Source: Rhabditoides inermis
Taxonomy: Eukaryota > Nematoda > Chromadorea > Rhabditida > Rhabditidae
Assembly (NCBI GenBank): GCA_963966185.1
Contig: CAWZYM010000302.1
Span: 1 to 64,000 of the forward strand
Reading direction: 5' to 3'
Length of the DNA stretch: 64,000 nt
Shown: positions 12,294-20,748 of the stretch, piece after piece
Position numbering within the stretch: the first letter of the stretch is position 1
Layout: each line of letters opens with the position of its first letter
Position numbers and translations under genes: made by a program
Notes under the pieces: model-generated
Told to the model about the DNA's origin: nothing
Databases searched by the model: none
What the model saw: only the letters and a program-made list of their open reading frames with translations

Positions 12294-12573
12294 ATGAATG
12301 CGGTACTGACTGGTTCCCTCAGCCGTGGTGGCGTCTCTCATCTCTCGCCCCGCCCCCTTCCCCACCAATTTCCTCAACCACATCACCGCATCGCCCGTCG
12401 ACGACTTTGCTGAGTGAGTATTCTTTCCTTACGAATCTTCATGACGTCATTTTCTCTCAGCATTGTCACTTCTCTCAAGGGATCTCAGTTCGGATGCAAA
12501 TCTGTTGACGACACGAGAGATCGCCAGAATGCGCCCAACGTTATTGTGGTGGTGACCGATAACGCCAAGTGAG

Positions 12574-12637
<64 letters not shown>

Positions 12638-13014
12638 GCATATCCCTCCAACCCTGTTTTTTTTTCAGCGGCATGAGCTTGGCCAACGTGAAAACGATGT
12701 TGTCTGAGTGGGGGGCCGATGACTGCCACGGCACTCCCTCCATTGTTCTCCTCAACTTTGGAGCTGCCGTACCCAACGAGTCCCCTCTCGCGCAGGCCAT
12801 TGTACGTTTCATATCCGTCTCACATTTGATTTAGACAAAAGATGTGTGATTGTTCTGATACACGCTGATTTTGCTTGTTTCAGGGCCGTGCCAATGTTCA
12901 CAACCTCGTTCTGGGAGCGAAGATTCTCGACTCGAACCCAGACATCGAAGCGTTCAACCAGGTTATCAAGAACATCTGCAACACCAGCCCGATGAGTAAG
13001 CACTCTCTCCTAAC

Positions 13015-13069
<55 letters not shown>

Positions 13070-13162
13070 CTTAATTCTTTCCTCTCAGACTGCTGCATCT
13101 GCTCCGGCCAGTGTCCCTCGAAGACGCAGTCGTTCCTGCAGTTCATTCGCAGTCGCCAGTAG
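6068..13162 (+). CDS. Secreted protein with repeated von Willebrand A-type domains
   Basis: Built from 32 exons, about 976 residues: 6068-6131, 6233-6312, 6363-6433, 6506-6615, 6747-6851, 6921-7009, 7098-7184, 7300-7362, 7690-7791, 7964-8095, 8227-8296, 8348-8522, 8623-8728, 8842-8895, 8950-9023, 9165-9279, 9344-9435, 9707-9809, 9858-9922, 9994-10076, 10188-10257, 10324-10384, 10518-10595, 11618-11724, 11772-11875, 11965-12056, 12148-12208, 12323-12413, 12461-12568, 12669-12801, 12884-12995, 13089-13162. Phases agree throughout, except that exon 5 depends on a weak acceptor. A signal peptide (MRVLLGVLTAVAMAMA) is followed by a Thr/Pro/Gln linker and A-domain-like units: IVLLIDAHSA (~153), LIFVIDTSQSI (~349), LFAVELTEL (~540) and VFVMEVSQQ (~763). 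Only the second keeps a full DxSxS metal site, with FTDGE later in the unit. The tail has CCICSGQC. Role is probably extracellular adhesion or matrix. The intron after exon 10 starts with GC. Confidence 0.85.
7475..7588. repeat. Perfect 53 bp hairpin in an intron
   Basis: Bases 7475-7527 and 7536-7588 are exact reverse complements with an 8-base loop. It lies in the intron between exons 8 and 9 of the vWA gene. It could be a very young foldback MITE or a source of hairpin small RNA. No target duplication is evident. Confidence 0.85.
10624..11026. mobile_element. Candidate ~400 bp MITE in a vWA-gene intron
   Basis: The 1.0 kb intron between exons 23 and 24 contains AGTGACAATTT at 10624 and its inverse AAATTGTCACT ending near 11025. 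Inside are two tandem copies of a ~25 bp unit with TAGCCAGAACTTGTAAA (about 10927-10972). Target duplication is not certain. Confidence 0.45.
12213..13066. repeat. Microsatellites in the last introns of the vWA gene
   Basis: (GA)n at 12213-12290 directly after a GTGAGTGAG donor, (CT)n at 12573-12638 and (CT)n at 13013-13066. Similar tracts fill other introns of this gene (6872-6902, 7238-7288, 7805-7955, 8742-8824, 10388-10441). Confidence 0.9.
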
Positions 13163-13239
13163 ACGACCCGCCATCTACCTAAGCCCCTTTATACTGGCCA
13201 CTGGCTACTGATTGACTGACTCGCTGTATCTCAAGTGGT
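13163..13239 (+). other. 3' flank of the vWA gene
   Basis: Short non-coding sequence between the stop codon and the left MITE piece. The nearest AATAAA is at 13286-13291, exactly at the MITE/retroelement junction. Confidence 0.5.
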
Positions 13240-13287
13240 ATTATCTTTTAAAAGGACTTCCGTAAGAGAAGAGTTTGTGTTACTCAA
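13240..13287. mobile_element. Left fragment of a foldback MITE split by the Pao element
   Basis: The 48 bp from ATTATCTTTTAAAAGG to TACTCAA are the exact inverse of 21998-22045, the right terminus of the MITE whose remainder starts at 21722. The CTCAA at 13283-13287 is repeated at 21722-21726, so the two pieces were contiguous before the insertion. Confidence 0.8.
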
Positions 13288-14018
13288 TAAAGTGACCTGA
13301 CAGCGGCGGATTCAAATACTAATCTATTGTGTAGATCAGTGTAATTAATGCAATGTGAAAGCAATTAAAGGCAACCAAATGGTAGCACGAATTATGTATT
13401 CTCGTAGGCAACAAACAAACAATACAAACAATAGTCTACAGTACAACAAACACGAACACAAAAGACAGCGAGCGGAGTCGCGGTCAATATAGGGAGAACA
13501 CTAGGGAAACCTGGGAAACCTGGACACTGGTGGACACTGGGGAACTAAGAAACCTGACGACCTACTGGGGGGAAACCTGGAACTGGAATGGCGAAGAATC
13601 CTCGGTGACCAAATCTTCTTCCAGGGGCGGAGCTTCGCGTGGGCGGGGCCGAGATCGGCACGATGTGCACGAGAGGGTGCAGACAGTGCACACGCGACGC
13701 GACGACAGAAGAGAAGACCGCGGCGTACCAGCAGTGCATTGAATTGTACTAGTTTCCCAGTTCGCTTTGCATTTGTTCGCGATAAATATAGTTCTTATAA
13801 TTGCATTATGATCCTGGTTGTCTTGGCTGTATATGATAGATACGGTAGTGGTTGTAGCCAAGTCGTGACTGCATCAATGTGCGGTCGCGACATTCCCCCC
13901 TCACCAATAGGAAATGTGCATATCGGTTTTCGATAACGGTTAGGCATGACATATGATCATTGCTGGTGTGATAGCGTAGTATGATAGTGTATATGTACGT
14001 TGGAGCGTCGGCACGACA
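13288..14018 (-). repeat. 3' LTR of the Pao element (about 731 bp)
   Basis: Runs from the target duplication to the polypurine tract. Bases 13883-14018 are a direct repeat of 21586-21721; on the element's strand the LTR begins TGTCGTGCC. The rest (13288-13882) has no partner in the window because the other LTR is truncated. Confidence 0.75.
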
Positions 14019-14301
14019 TTCCCCCCACGCGAAGAAAGGGCAATGCGGGGTCATGCAAGGAAACAGATATGACCCCACGCGAAAAGGGAAGAGTGTGGGG
14101 AGGCAAGAGAGGGTAAAGTGCCTGACTTCTCCAACGTGTAGCAGATATATATCAAATGTAGTTTGGTCGCGGAATATGTGAATGATGTTTGTGTGACGCT
14201 GTCGTTGGGTTGGCGAATGATCATGTCACGGGCTTATTGCAGTCAAGAGGAGGGGCGAATGGCAAGCTACATCATTTGATATCGGTGTGATTCTCGTTGG
14301 A

Positions 14302-16752
14302 TTAACTGTTGCGCGCTATCCTTGCAGCTGCACGTGTCAATGGCGGTGTGTAGTGTTGTGGTATTGTTGACGCTTGCGAATTCTGAGTAGTGGATTCATC
14401 TGATTCCGAAACGGAATCTATCTCTAATGGATAGAGGTGGTTGATTGCTCGTTCTTTCTCGCGTCCCTTCGACAGTACGATAACCGAGCGGATTTCGCCA
14501 TCTGCACTTTGTATTAGTCGCAATATTCTCCCGAGAGGCCATTCAAAACGTTTGACCTGCTCATCGGATACCATGACTATAGCTCCCACTTTCGGAGAAA
14601 TAGCAGAGTAGTGCTTGTTATTCATGTGTAGCTTGTGTTTCTCGCGCAGACCGTTTATGTATCCTTCCGAAAACAATTTCCAGAAGGTGTCTCTTGCGTG
14701 TTGTGCATGCGTCAGATTAGCGATAGTCAATTTGTGCGCAGCTGAATCAGAGAGGTTGAATTCGTTGCCATCGTTGTTTTCATACTGTATTGGCATAGAG
14801 GCAATCGCCGGATTCAGTACGTCGATCGGTCGCACGATTTGGGAATCAGCGTCGTTTCCGAATACGAATGAGACCGGCCTGCAGTTGATCATATTCTCTA
14901 TCTCCGCGATTAGGGTCTGGAAACCAACTCTGGTCACCTTTCTCTTTCCAATGCTCTTTGTCAGTGCTTGTTTTATGTTTCGCATGAATCTCTCATAGTG
15001 AGCGCCTTGCCATGGTGCGAGCGGGGTGATGTGATGCCATTGGATTCCGTTTCTCGCCATGTACGCGTTCAAATCAAGATCTTTTTGCAGTATTTCTTTC
15101 GCGAGGATGAATGTGGACATGTTGTCGCTGATCAGTCGCTTCGGCGTGTGTTTGCGCGCGGTGAATCTCTGCATGCATTGCATGAATGCGAGGGTGGTCT
15201 GATTATCCACTGTCTCAAGATGGATCAGTCTTGTCGCGAGACAGACAAATGCGCACACCCATATTTTCGTAGTCTCATTCTCGCCGGCAGAGGCCACATT
15301 GAAGGGACCACAGTAGTCTAGTGCGGTGGTGTCAAATATGTGGTTGCGCTCTAGCCGGCACGCTGGCAGTGGTCCCATGTTCGGGTATCTGTAAGGTCTG
15401 CTGTTTTCTCTTTTGCAAATTGTGCAGCGATTGAGTACTTTACGCGCTGTTTGGCGAGCTACTGTCATCCAGACGCATTGACGAATGGAGGTTACTGTAG
15501 CGTTCGGTCCGCTGTGCATACACTTCTCATGATGATAACGAGCGATCAGCAATGCGAGGTGTGACTTGCCTTCCACAATTGGCGGCGCGCGTGTGTGTGG
15601 CGATAGAGAGACAGCGTTGTCCAGTCTTCCGGCTGTCCGCCATATCCCGTCTGTAGCAATGATAGGGAATAGATATGCATATTTCGCGTTCGCAGCGTTG
15701 ATTTGGTATGCATTCTGATGGTCTCGTAGCAGTATGTTGTAGATGTGATCGTATTGTTGTGCGGTTACTGTACGCGTATTCCAGTCAATGTCGTTTTCGT
15801 GTGCTGGTTTTATCTTCTGCAACAATCGCATGCCGAATGTCTTTGCGCGGCAGAGTGAATTGATCGCTTTTGTGAGAGAGGAGTGGCGGGAGAGGTCAAT
15901 CGTTTCGATCAGCTGTTCTCGCCGCGCATTATCGATCGCCGGCTGCTGCAGCGTGTGAATGTGGTTTTCGCATCGCTCGCTTATTTCCACTGGGTCTCCC
16001 CATGTGTTCGCGTTTTCGAGTAACAATTGTGGTCCGTTCAGCCAATTTGATGTATGTATGTTGTGAGTAGTGAGGCCACGAGTGAGGTGGTCAGCTGGAT
16101 TGTGTGCGGTCTCGATGTAGCGTGTCTGCACTTTGTGGCCGACGCAGTTCTCGATTGTCTTGTAAGCGCTGTGAATCGAGGCGAGTCTGTTTCGAGTGAA
16201 CGTATCGAGTTTGTCGGAGAATTTGTCTCCTTTCAGCCATTGTAGGCAGCTCATGTTGTCTGTAAAAATGTGTACCTTCTCGATTAGCACGGAATCAATC
16301 AGCTGTTCAACAACGAATTGAGTGGCGTTGGCACCAACTAGGTTTGCTAGCAGTTCTAAGCGATGGATAGATAGTGGATTTTTCACTTTTGATGTTGCAC
16401 GGCCTCCAGGTTTGGTTGAAGGTGATAATCGGTGTTTAGCGTAGAGCAGTTGAGTGTGTACGGCTGATAGAGTGCGTTCTAGCAGATAGGTGACAGTGCC
16501 GTAAGCGTTGTTTGATGCATCGACAAATGTTGCGAGCTCGTAGTGATTACTTTTATCGAATGTTAGCGATGTGCGCGGTATTTCGAGTTGCATGCTTGTT
16601 TGTTGTTGTAGTTCGCGCCATGTTTCAGCTATCCCTTGTATTGTTTTATCCCATGCATGCTCTTCTTGCCATAGCCGTTGAATGAGTAGCTTCGCGCGTA
16701 GCATGAGTGGTGCAGCGATTCCGCAAGGGTCGAACACGGCGGAGACCGCCAC
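14302..16752 (-). CDS. Pao/BEL polyprotein, C-terminal half (RNase H, integrase)
   Basis: An 816-codon open frame with no ATG requirement, starting at the tail of the reverse transcriptase/linker (SAVFDPCG). Next comes an RNase H domain with Asp in TFVDASN, Glu in IHRLELLA, Asp in FTDNMS and Asp in NPADHLT. Then the integrase zinc-binding region with H(x)H and CTIC, and the integrase core with Asp in LDYCGPF, Asp in LISDN and Glu in HYERF. A C-terminal domain typical of Pao elements (VGAIVMVSDE, WPLGRI) follows. All catalytic residues of RNase H and integrase look intact. The frame can be followed a few codons upstream into the inverted repeat before a stop; gag, protease and RT core are absent, so the copy is defective. 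Confidence 0.9.
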   Translation of the reverse strand: MAVSAVFDPCGIAAPLMLRAKLLIQRLWQEEHAWDKTIQGIAETWRELQQQTSMQLEIPRTSLTFDKSNHYELATFVDASNNAYGTVTYLLERTLSAVHTQLLYAKHRLSPSTKPGGRATSKVKNPLSIHRLELLANLVGANATQFVVEQLIDSVLIEKVHIFTDNMSCLQWLKGDKFSDKLDTFTRNRLASIHSAYKTIENCVGHKVQTRYIETAHNPADHLTRGLTTHNIHTSNWLNGPQLLLENANTWGDPVEISERCENHIHTLQQPAIDNARREQLIETIDLSRHSSLTKAINSLCRAKTFGMRLLQKIKPAHENDIDWNTRTVTAQQYDHIYNILLRDHQNAYQINAANAKYAYLFPIIATDGIWRTAGRLDNAVSLSPHTRAPPIVEGKSHLALLIARYHHEKCMHSGPNATVTSIRQCVWMTVARQTARKVLNRCTICKRENSRPYRYPNMGPLPACRLERNHIFDTTALDYCGPFNVASAGENETTKIWVCAFVCLATRLIHLETVDNQTTLAFMQCMQRFTARKHTPKRLISDNMSTFILAKEILQKDLDLNAYMARNGIQWHHITPLAPWQGAHYERFMRNIKQALTKSIGKRKVTRVGFQTLIAEIENMINCRPVSFVFGNDADSQIVRPIDVLNPAIASMPIQYENNDGNEFNLSDSAAHKLTIANLTHAQHARDTFWKLFSEGYINGLREKHKLHMNNKHYSAISPKVGAIVMVSDEQVKRFEWPLGRILRLIQSADGEIRSVIVLSKGREKERAINHLYPLEIDSVSESDESTTQNSQASTIPQHYTPPLTRAAARIARNS

Positions 16753-16913
16753 GGCGAGTCGAAAGCGGTGTGGAAGTGAGAGTGGGCGGAGTCAATTGAC
16801 AGTCAGGGATTTGAATTTGTTTGAATTTAAATTTCGGCGGGAAAACTCGTAGACTTATGTTTTTATAGTATATTCAATAAAAATGTTGTTTTTATAATAT
16901 AATTACTAAATTT

Positions 16914-17575
16914 TCGTCCGTTGTTGGATGCGCATATACTTAGTGAGTGTGTCTATACCCAAGTTGTGCCTTGTTTCTCGTTTCTCGTCGAAATGAACAG
17001 CTTTTTCTGAATTTTCGCGCATTTACCTCGGTCATTTTCCCATTACCTTTCTTCACGCATACTATTTTTTTCATTTTTTCGTCCGTTAATCGATGAAGAC
17101 ATACTCACTGAGTGTAATTGTACCCTATTTGCGCCATCGCTTTCTCTTCCAGTCGAAATGAACCGCTTTTTCTGCGATATCGCGCGCGCATCTCGGTCAT
17201 TTTGAAATCATAATTCTTCGCGCATCGTGTTTTCTTTGTTTTTCTTTCCGTTAATCGTTGCAGACACACTCACTGAGTGTGTCTGTACCCTATTTGCGCA
17301 ATCTCTGTCTCTTCCTGTCAAAATGAACCGCTTTTTCTGCGATATCGCTAGTTTGTTTCGCTCATTTTCCGATCATAATTCTTCGCGCATCGTGTTTTCT
17401 TTAATTTTGCGTCCGTTAATCGTTGCAGACACACTCACTGAGTGTGTCTGTACCCTATTTGCGCTATCTCTGTCTCTTCCTGTCAAAATGAACCGCTTTT
17501 TCTGCGATATCGCTAGTTTGTTTCGCTCATTTTCCGGTCAGTCAAGTTAATTAATTGAATGTTCTATGTTCATTT
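16914..17575 (+). repeat. Four ~165 bp tandem repeats upstream of the cargo gene start
   Basis: Units begin near 16914, 17080, 17246 and 17411. Each contains a variant of the near-palindrome ACACACTCACTGAGTGTGT and a block with AATGAACCGCTTTTTCTG. The two units nearest the gene are almost identical, the outer ones diverged. The array ends just before the ATG at 17586 and is mirrored at about 20759-21420. The position suggests a promoter or enhancer array. The ~107-codon open frame inside it is an accident of the repeat. Confidence 0.8.
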
Positions 17576-17849
17576 GTTTCAGGTAATGCGGCGTTTCAAG
17601 AACAGGACTTCTGCTGCCACTGCAGCAGCGCGATCGGCTCGTTTGGGCGTAGGCCGGGGTGAGTCAAGGTGTGGTGTGGGTGTATAATATTTGATTTATC
17701 ACTGTTTAGCCCTCGTAACCCGCGAGGTGCCCGCCAACGATAACAATGTGAAGGAGGAGAAGAGCAAGGAGAACAAGAAGAAGGATGGTAAGTATATATG
17801 AACATATTGTGATAATGTTCGGTTGTTGTATATGAAGCTCGATGTATTA

Positions 17850-18569
17850 GAGAGGGCGCGCCAGCGCCCTCTCGTTTGTACTGGATGTCCCCGCGCGCTA
17901 GAATGCTCAAAAACGACTTTTCCCGGATGAAGCACTTTTCCTCATTTTGAAGTGATTTCCATTGTTACATTGCATTCACATCTCTATTCGATAGAGTTAT
18001 AGAAAGTTGTATTGAGTTTGATTGAATTTGAAGCGAGATACGGAGAGTCCGCATTCGAGTGCGGATTGAGATTGGTGTCGGGCGGGCGGGCGGGCGTCGG
18101 ACAATCGCTTTCGCCCCGCCCCCTCTGTGTGTGAGTAAGAGAGAGAGGCGAATAGCGGGTGCGCGTCGGTATCCTCGCAGCGAATCGCGAACGTGTATGA
18201 AAATATAATTTTGTGAAACAAAACTTAAGAAAAGGACAGATATTATCTTTCAAAAGTACTTCCAAGTAAAAGTAGTTGGTTTGTACTGTTGTCTCAGTTG
18301 AGCAAAAGGACTGACATGTTTTCAATGGAGACATGTGCAAACAGGCTCTCAGCATTATTCGACGTGTTATGTTACAACAGAAGTTGTGTTTTTAGATAAT
18401 AACTGCATAACTTTGTAAACGCGTTCATTATAATATGGCCGCTTTGCACTGGTATGAGAGAGAGAGCCTGTTGGCACATGTCTCCATTGAAAACATGTCA
18501 GTCCTTTTGCTCAACTGAGACAACAGTACAAACCAACTACTTTTACTTGGAAGTACTTTTGAAAGATAA
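17850..18569. mobile_element. 720 bp insertion in the left arm only, flanked by TTA
   Basis: The right arm has the uninterrupted sequence GATGTATTAATACTG. In the left arm TTA is duplicated on both sides (17847-17849 and 18570-18572). The right half of the insert is itself a foldback MITE (18242-18570). The left half is unique sequence with a GGGC-rich stretch. A 3 bp TTA duplication fits PIF/Harbinger-type elements, but matching ends between the two sides of the 720 bp block were not found. Confidence 0.7.
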
Positions 18570-18570
18570 T
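18242..18570. mobile_element. Foldback MITE with ~105 bp inverted arms
   Basis: Starts ATTATCTTTCAAAAG and ends with its inverse; about 105 bp pair nearly perfectly around a ~110 bp centre. The ends resemble those of the MITE at 13240/22045 (ATTATCTTTTAAAAGG), suggesting one family. Confidence 0.75.
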
Positions 18571-18986
18571 TAATACTGATTTCAGGGGCGAACAAGGGCG
18601 AGACTGGCAACGGCGTGGACAAGAAGGAGATGGCGGAGAAGGAGAAGAAGAAGGAAGGTTAGTTGAGATGATATATGTGTCGTTGTTTACCAACCTTGTA
18701 ATTTGCTTCATTAAAGAGTGGGTGCGCGCGTCGCCTCCGCTGTTCAGCGTTTGGAGAGGGCGCGTGGGACAGGAGGAGAAGGATCAAGGGGGTTAGTTTT
18801 TTTTTCCTCAAATTACATTTGACGTTTGATAAGATTATAAGCTGCAAAGTGAATATTATAGATGACATGGAGCTGGGCGACGACGAGTGGCAAGTCGCGG
18901 ATGGACGTGGAGGTGCTCGCCGAGCCACGGCGAGTCGACCGTTGAAATAGGATCTGAAACGGTGAAAGAATGCTGGCAAAACATCC

Positions 18987-19058
18987 TGCTCGGGGCGGGA
19001 GTCGAACCCGCGAGCGTGACGGCAGCAGGCCGACGCGCTATCCACTACACCAAGAGTG
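18987..19058 (-). other. tRNA-like sequence (degenerate)
   Basis: On the minus strand it shows a box-A-like TGGTGTAGTGGATAGC and a box-B-like GGGTTCGACTCCCGC at normal spacing. The anticodon and acceptor stems do not pair properly, so it is probably a pseudo-tRNA or the head of a tRNA-derived SINE rather than a working tRNA gene. Confidence 0.45.
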
Positions 19059-19284
19059 CTAGTTGCGACGGGAGACAAGTGCGCGACCATGTTCCCGTCG
19101 GAAAGGAGCAGCGAGTAAGGAACAAGTATCGCAGTGTATGTGGAACACAATTATAATTTGATAGAAAAAACAATGGCATGTGAAACAAATTTATTTATGT
19201 TAAAGATAATAAATCATCAAAATACCACTCACAGATTCATTCGACAAAGACAACAGGTAAACAAGGCAAATACAACAGGTAAGT

Positions 19285-20748
19285 TTACTTGGTGAAGGAT
19301 TTCTTGAAAGGGCAGAGCGGCTGCAGATCGTCGTTGTTGTCGAGTGCATGACGACGACCCTAAAAACGTTTCAGTACACTTTCTTCCATCTCTGTCTCTC
19401 TCTCTCCCTCCCTCCCTCTCTCCCTCTCTCTCTCTCTATCATCCCTTCGACCGTCTCAATCTTCACGACTCACTTTTCTGACGAGGTGTGTGCCGACCGC
19501 AGGTGTGGCCGAACGATCCTATAATGCTCATAAATGAACTTCCAAGATATCAATTTCACCTTGCGATCATCTGACAGGGCACGAAGTGGGATCGAGAAGG
19601 CGCCCCTGCTCTTCGTCTCCTTCTTCTCACGGAAGTTGACGTTCTTCTGGAACAATATTTAGACAAAATATCGTTTTCATTGCGTACCGTGTTTAAGATG
19701 AACTCCGAGAACGGGCCCTCGGACTGCAGGAACTTGAGAAGCACTTGCTCTGCCGGGTTAAGATCGCCCGCGTCGATCTCGCCAAACGACGGCACTGAAT
19801 ACGAGATAGATAAACGTAAACGCAGAAATAACCTACGTGCGCGAATGAGATGGGCGGCGTGCTGTCCCCTCCAGTCGTCGCACAAGTGAAGACTAAAGTG
19901 GAGAATGAACAACAATTAGAAGTGTTTGAAAATACGATAATGTACCTGTCTAATCCCTTGTTGAATCTGGCAGTGGCGGGGAGCTCGCGGGGAGCTCCCG
20001 CGACAAGCGACTTTTAACGTGAGCCTTGGGCTTCACGCCGCGCGAAGCGCGGAACACAAACCGGGACGGTACACAAAGACAAGAGTCACTTAAATATGGG
20101 AACTCACCATCATCAGCTCGAACCGCCACATCTGCTCGGCGAGCACCTCCACGTCCATCCGCGACTTGCCACTCGTCGTCGCCCAGCTCCATGTCATCTA
20201 TAATAATCACTTTGCAGCTTATAATCTTATCAAACGTCAAATGTAATTTGAGGAAAAAAACTAACCCCCTTGATCCTTCTCCTCCTGTCCCACGCGCCCT
20301 CTCCAAACGCTGAACAGCGGAGGCGACGCGCGCACCCACTCTTTAATGAAGCAAATTACAAGGTTGGTAAACAACGACACATATATCATCTCAACTAACC
20401 TTCCTTCTTCTTCTCCTTCTCCGCCATCTCCTTCTTGTCCACGCCGTTGCCAGTCTCGCCCTTGTTCGCCCCTGAAATCAGTATTAATACATCGAGCTTC
20501 ATATACAACAACCGAACATTATCACAATATGTTCATATATACTTACCATCCTTCTTCTTGTTCTCCTTGCTCTTCTCCTCCTTCACATTGTTATCGTTGG
20601 CGGGCACCTCGCGGGTTACGAGGGCTAAACAGTGATAAATCAAATATTATACACCCACACCACACCTTGACTCACCCCGGCCTACGCCCAAACGAGCCGA
20701 TCGCGCTGCTGCAGTGGCAGCAGAAGTCCTGTTCTTGAAACGCCGCAT
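19285..20748 (-). CDS. Unrecognised protein carried inside the Pao element
   Basis: Eleven exons on the minus strand: 20748-20676, 20624-20547, 20471-20400, 20340-20266, 20197-20108, ~20010-19946, 19892-19837, 19794-19688, 19646-19560, 19518-19474 and 19359-19285 (TAA). A TTTCAG acceptor lies three bases before the ATG, as for SL trans-splicing. The N-terminus (MRRFKNRTSAATAAARSA) leads into a Lys/Glu-rich part (EEKSKENKKKDG). The C-terminal half looks folded: LPATARFNKGLDR, LHLCDDWRGQ, AEQVLLKFLQSEGPF, ending CPFKKSFTK. The junction between exons 5 and 6 is unclear: the most protein-like frame at the end of exon 5 (VLAEQMWRFELMM) does not follow in phase from exon 4, and neither candidate acceptor is canonical, so an exon or edge may be wrong. 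I do not recognise the family. No catalytic motif or zinc pattern was seen. Confidence 0.6.

Larger units (their letters stand above)
16749..18925 (+). repeat. Left arm of the large inverted duplication
   Basis: Reverse complement of 20134-21586, apart from one 720 bp insertion (17850-18569) and rare differences. The arm contains the promoter-region tandem repeats and first five exons of the cargo gene. Its outer start (16749-16762) and its inner junction (18925-18938) carry the same 14 bp, CCACGGCGAGTCGA. Confidence 0.9.
17586..18925 (+). pseudogene. Truncated inverted copy of the cargo gene (exons 1-5)
   Basis: Carries the same exons as the gene on the right arm: 17586-17658, 17710-17787, 18586-18657, 18717-18791 and 18862-18925, with intact splice sites. 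Homology stops inside exon 5 at the junction with CCACGGCGAGTCGA, so the remaining exons are missing. The intron between exons 2 and 3 is enlarged by the 720 bp insertion. It has the full duplicated upstream region and may be transcribed; its reading direction runs toward the complete copy, so read-through RNA would be antisense to that gene. Confidence 0.8.

Noticed and set aside
17227..17550. 107-codon frame repeated identically at 20784-21107
   Set aside because: Lies in the ~165 bp tandem repeats upstream of the cargo gene and simply repeats the unit; better explained as promoter-array DNA present in both arms.
16914..17575. CRISPR-like regularly spaced repeats
   Set aside because: Units are directly adjacent ~165 bp tandem copies without unique spacers, in a eukaryotic genome.
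18987..19058. Functional tRNA gene
   Set aside because: Box A and B look good, but the anticodon stem and the acceptor stem do not pair, so only a tRNA-like call was kept.
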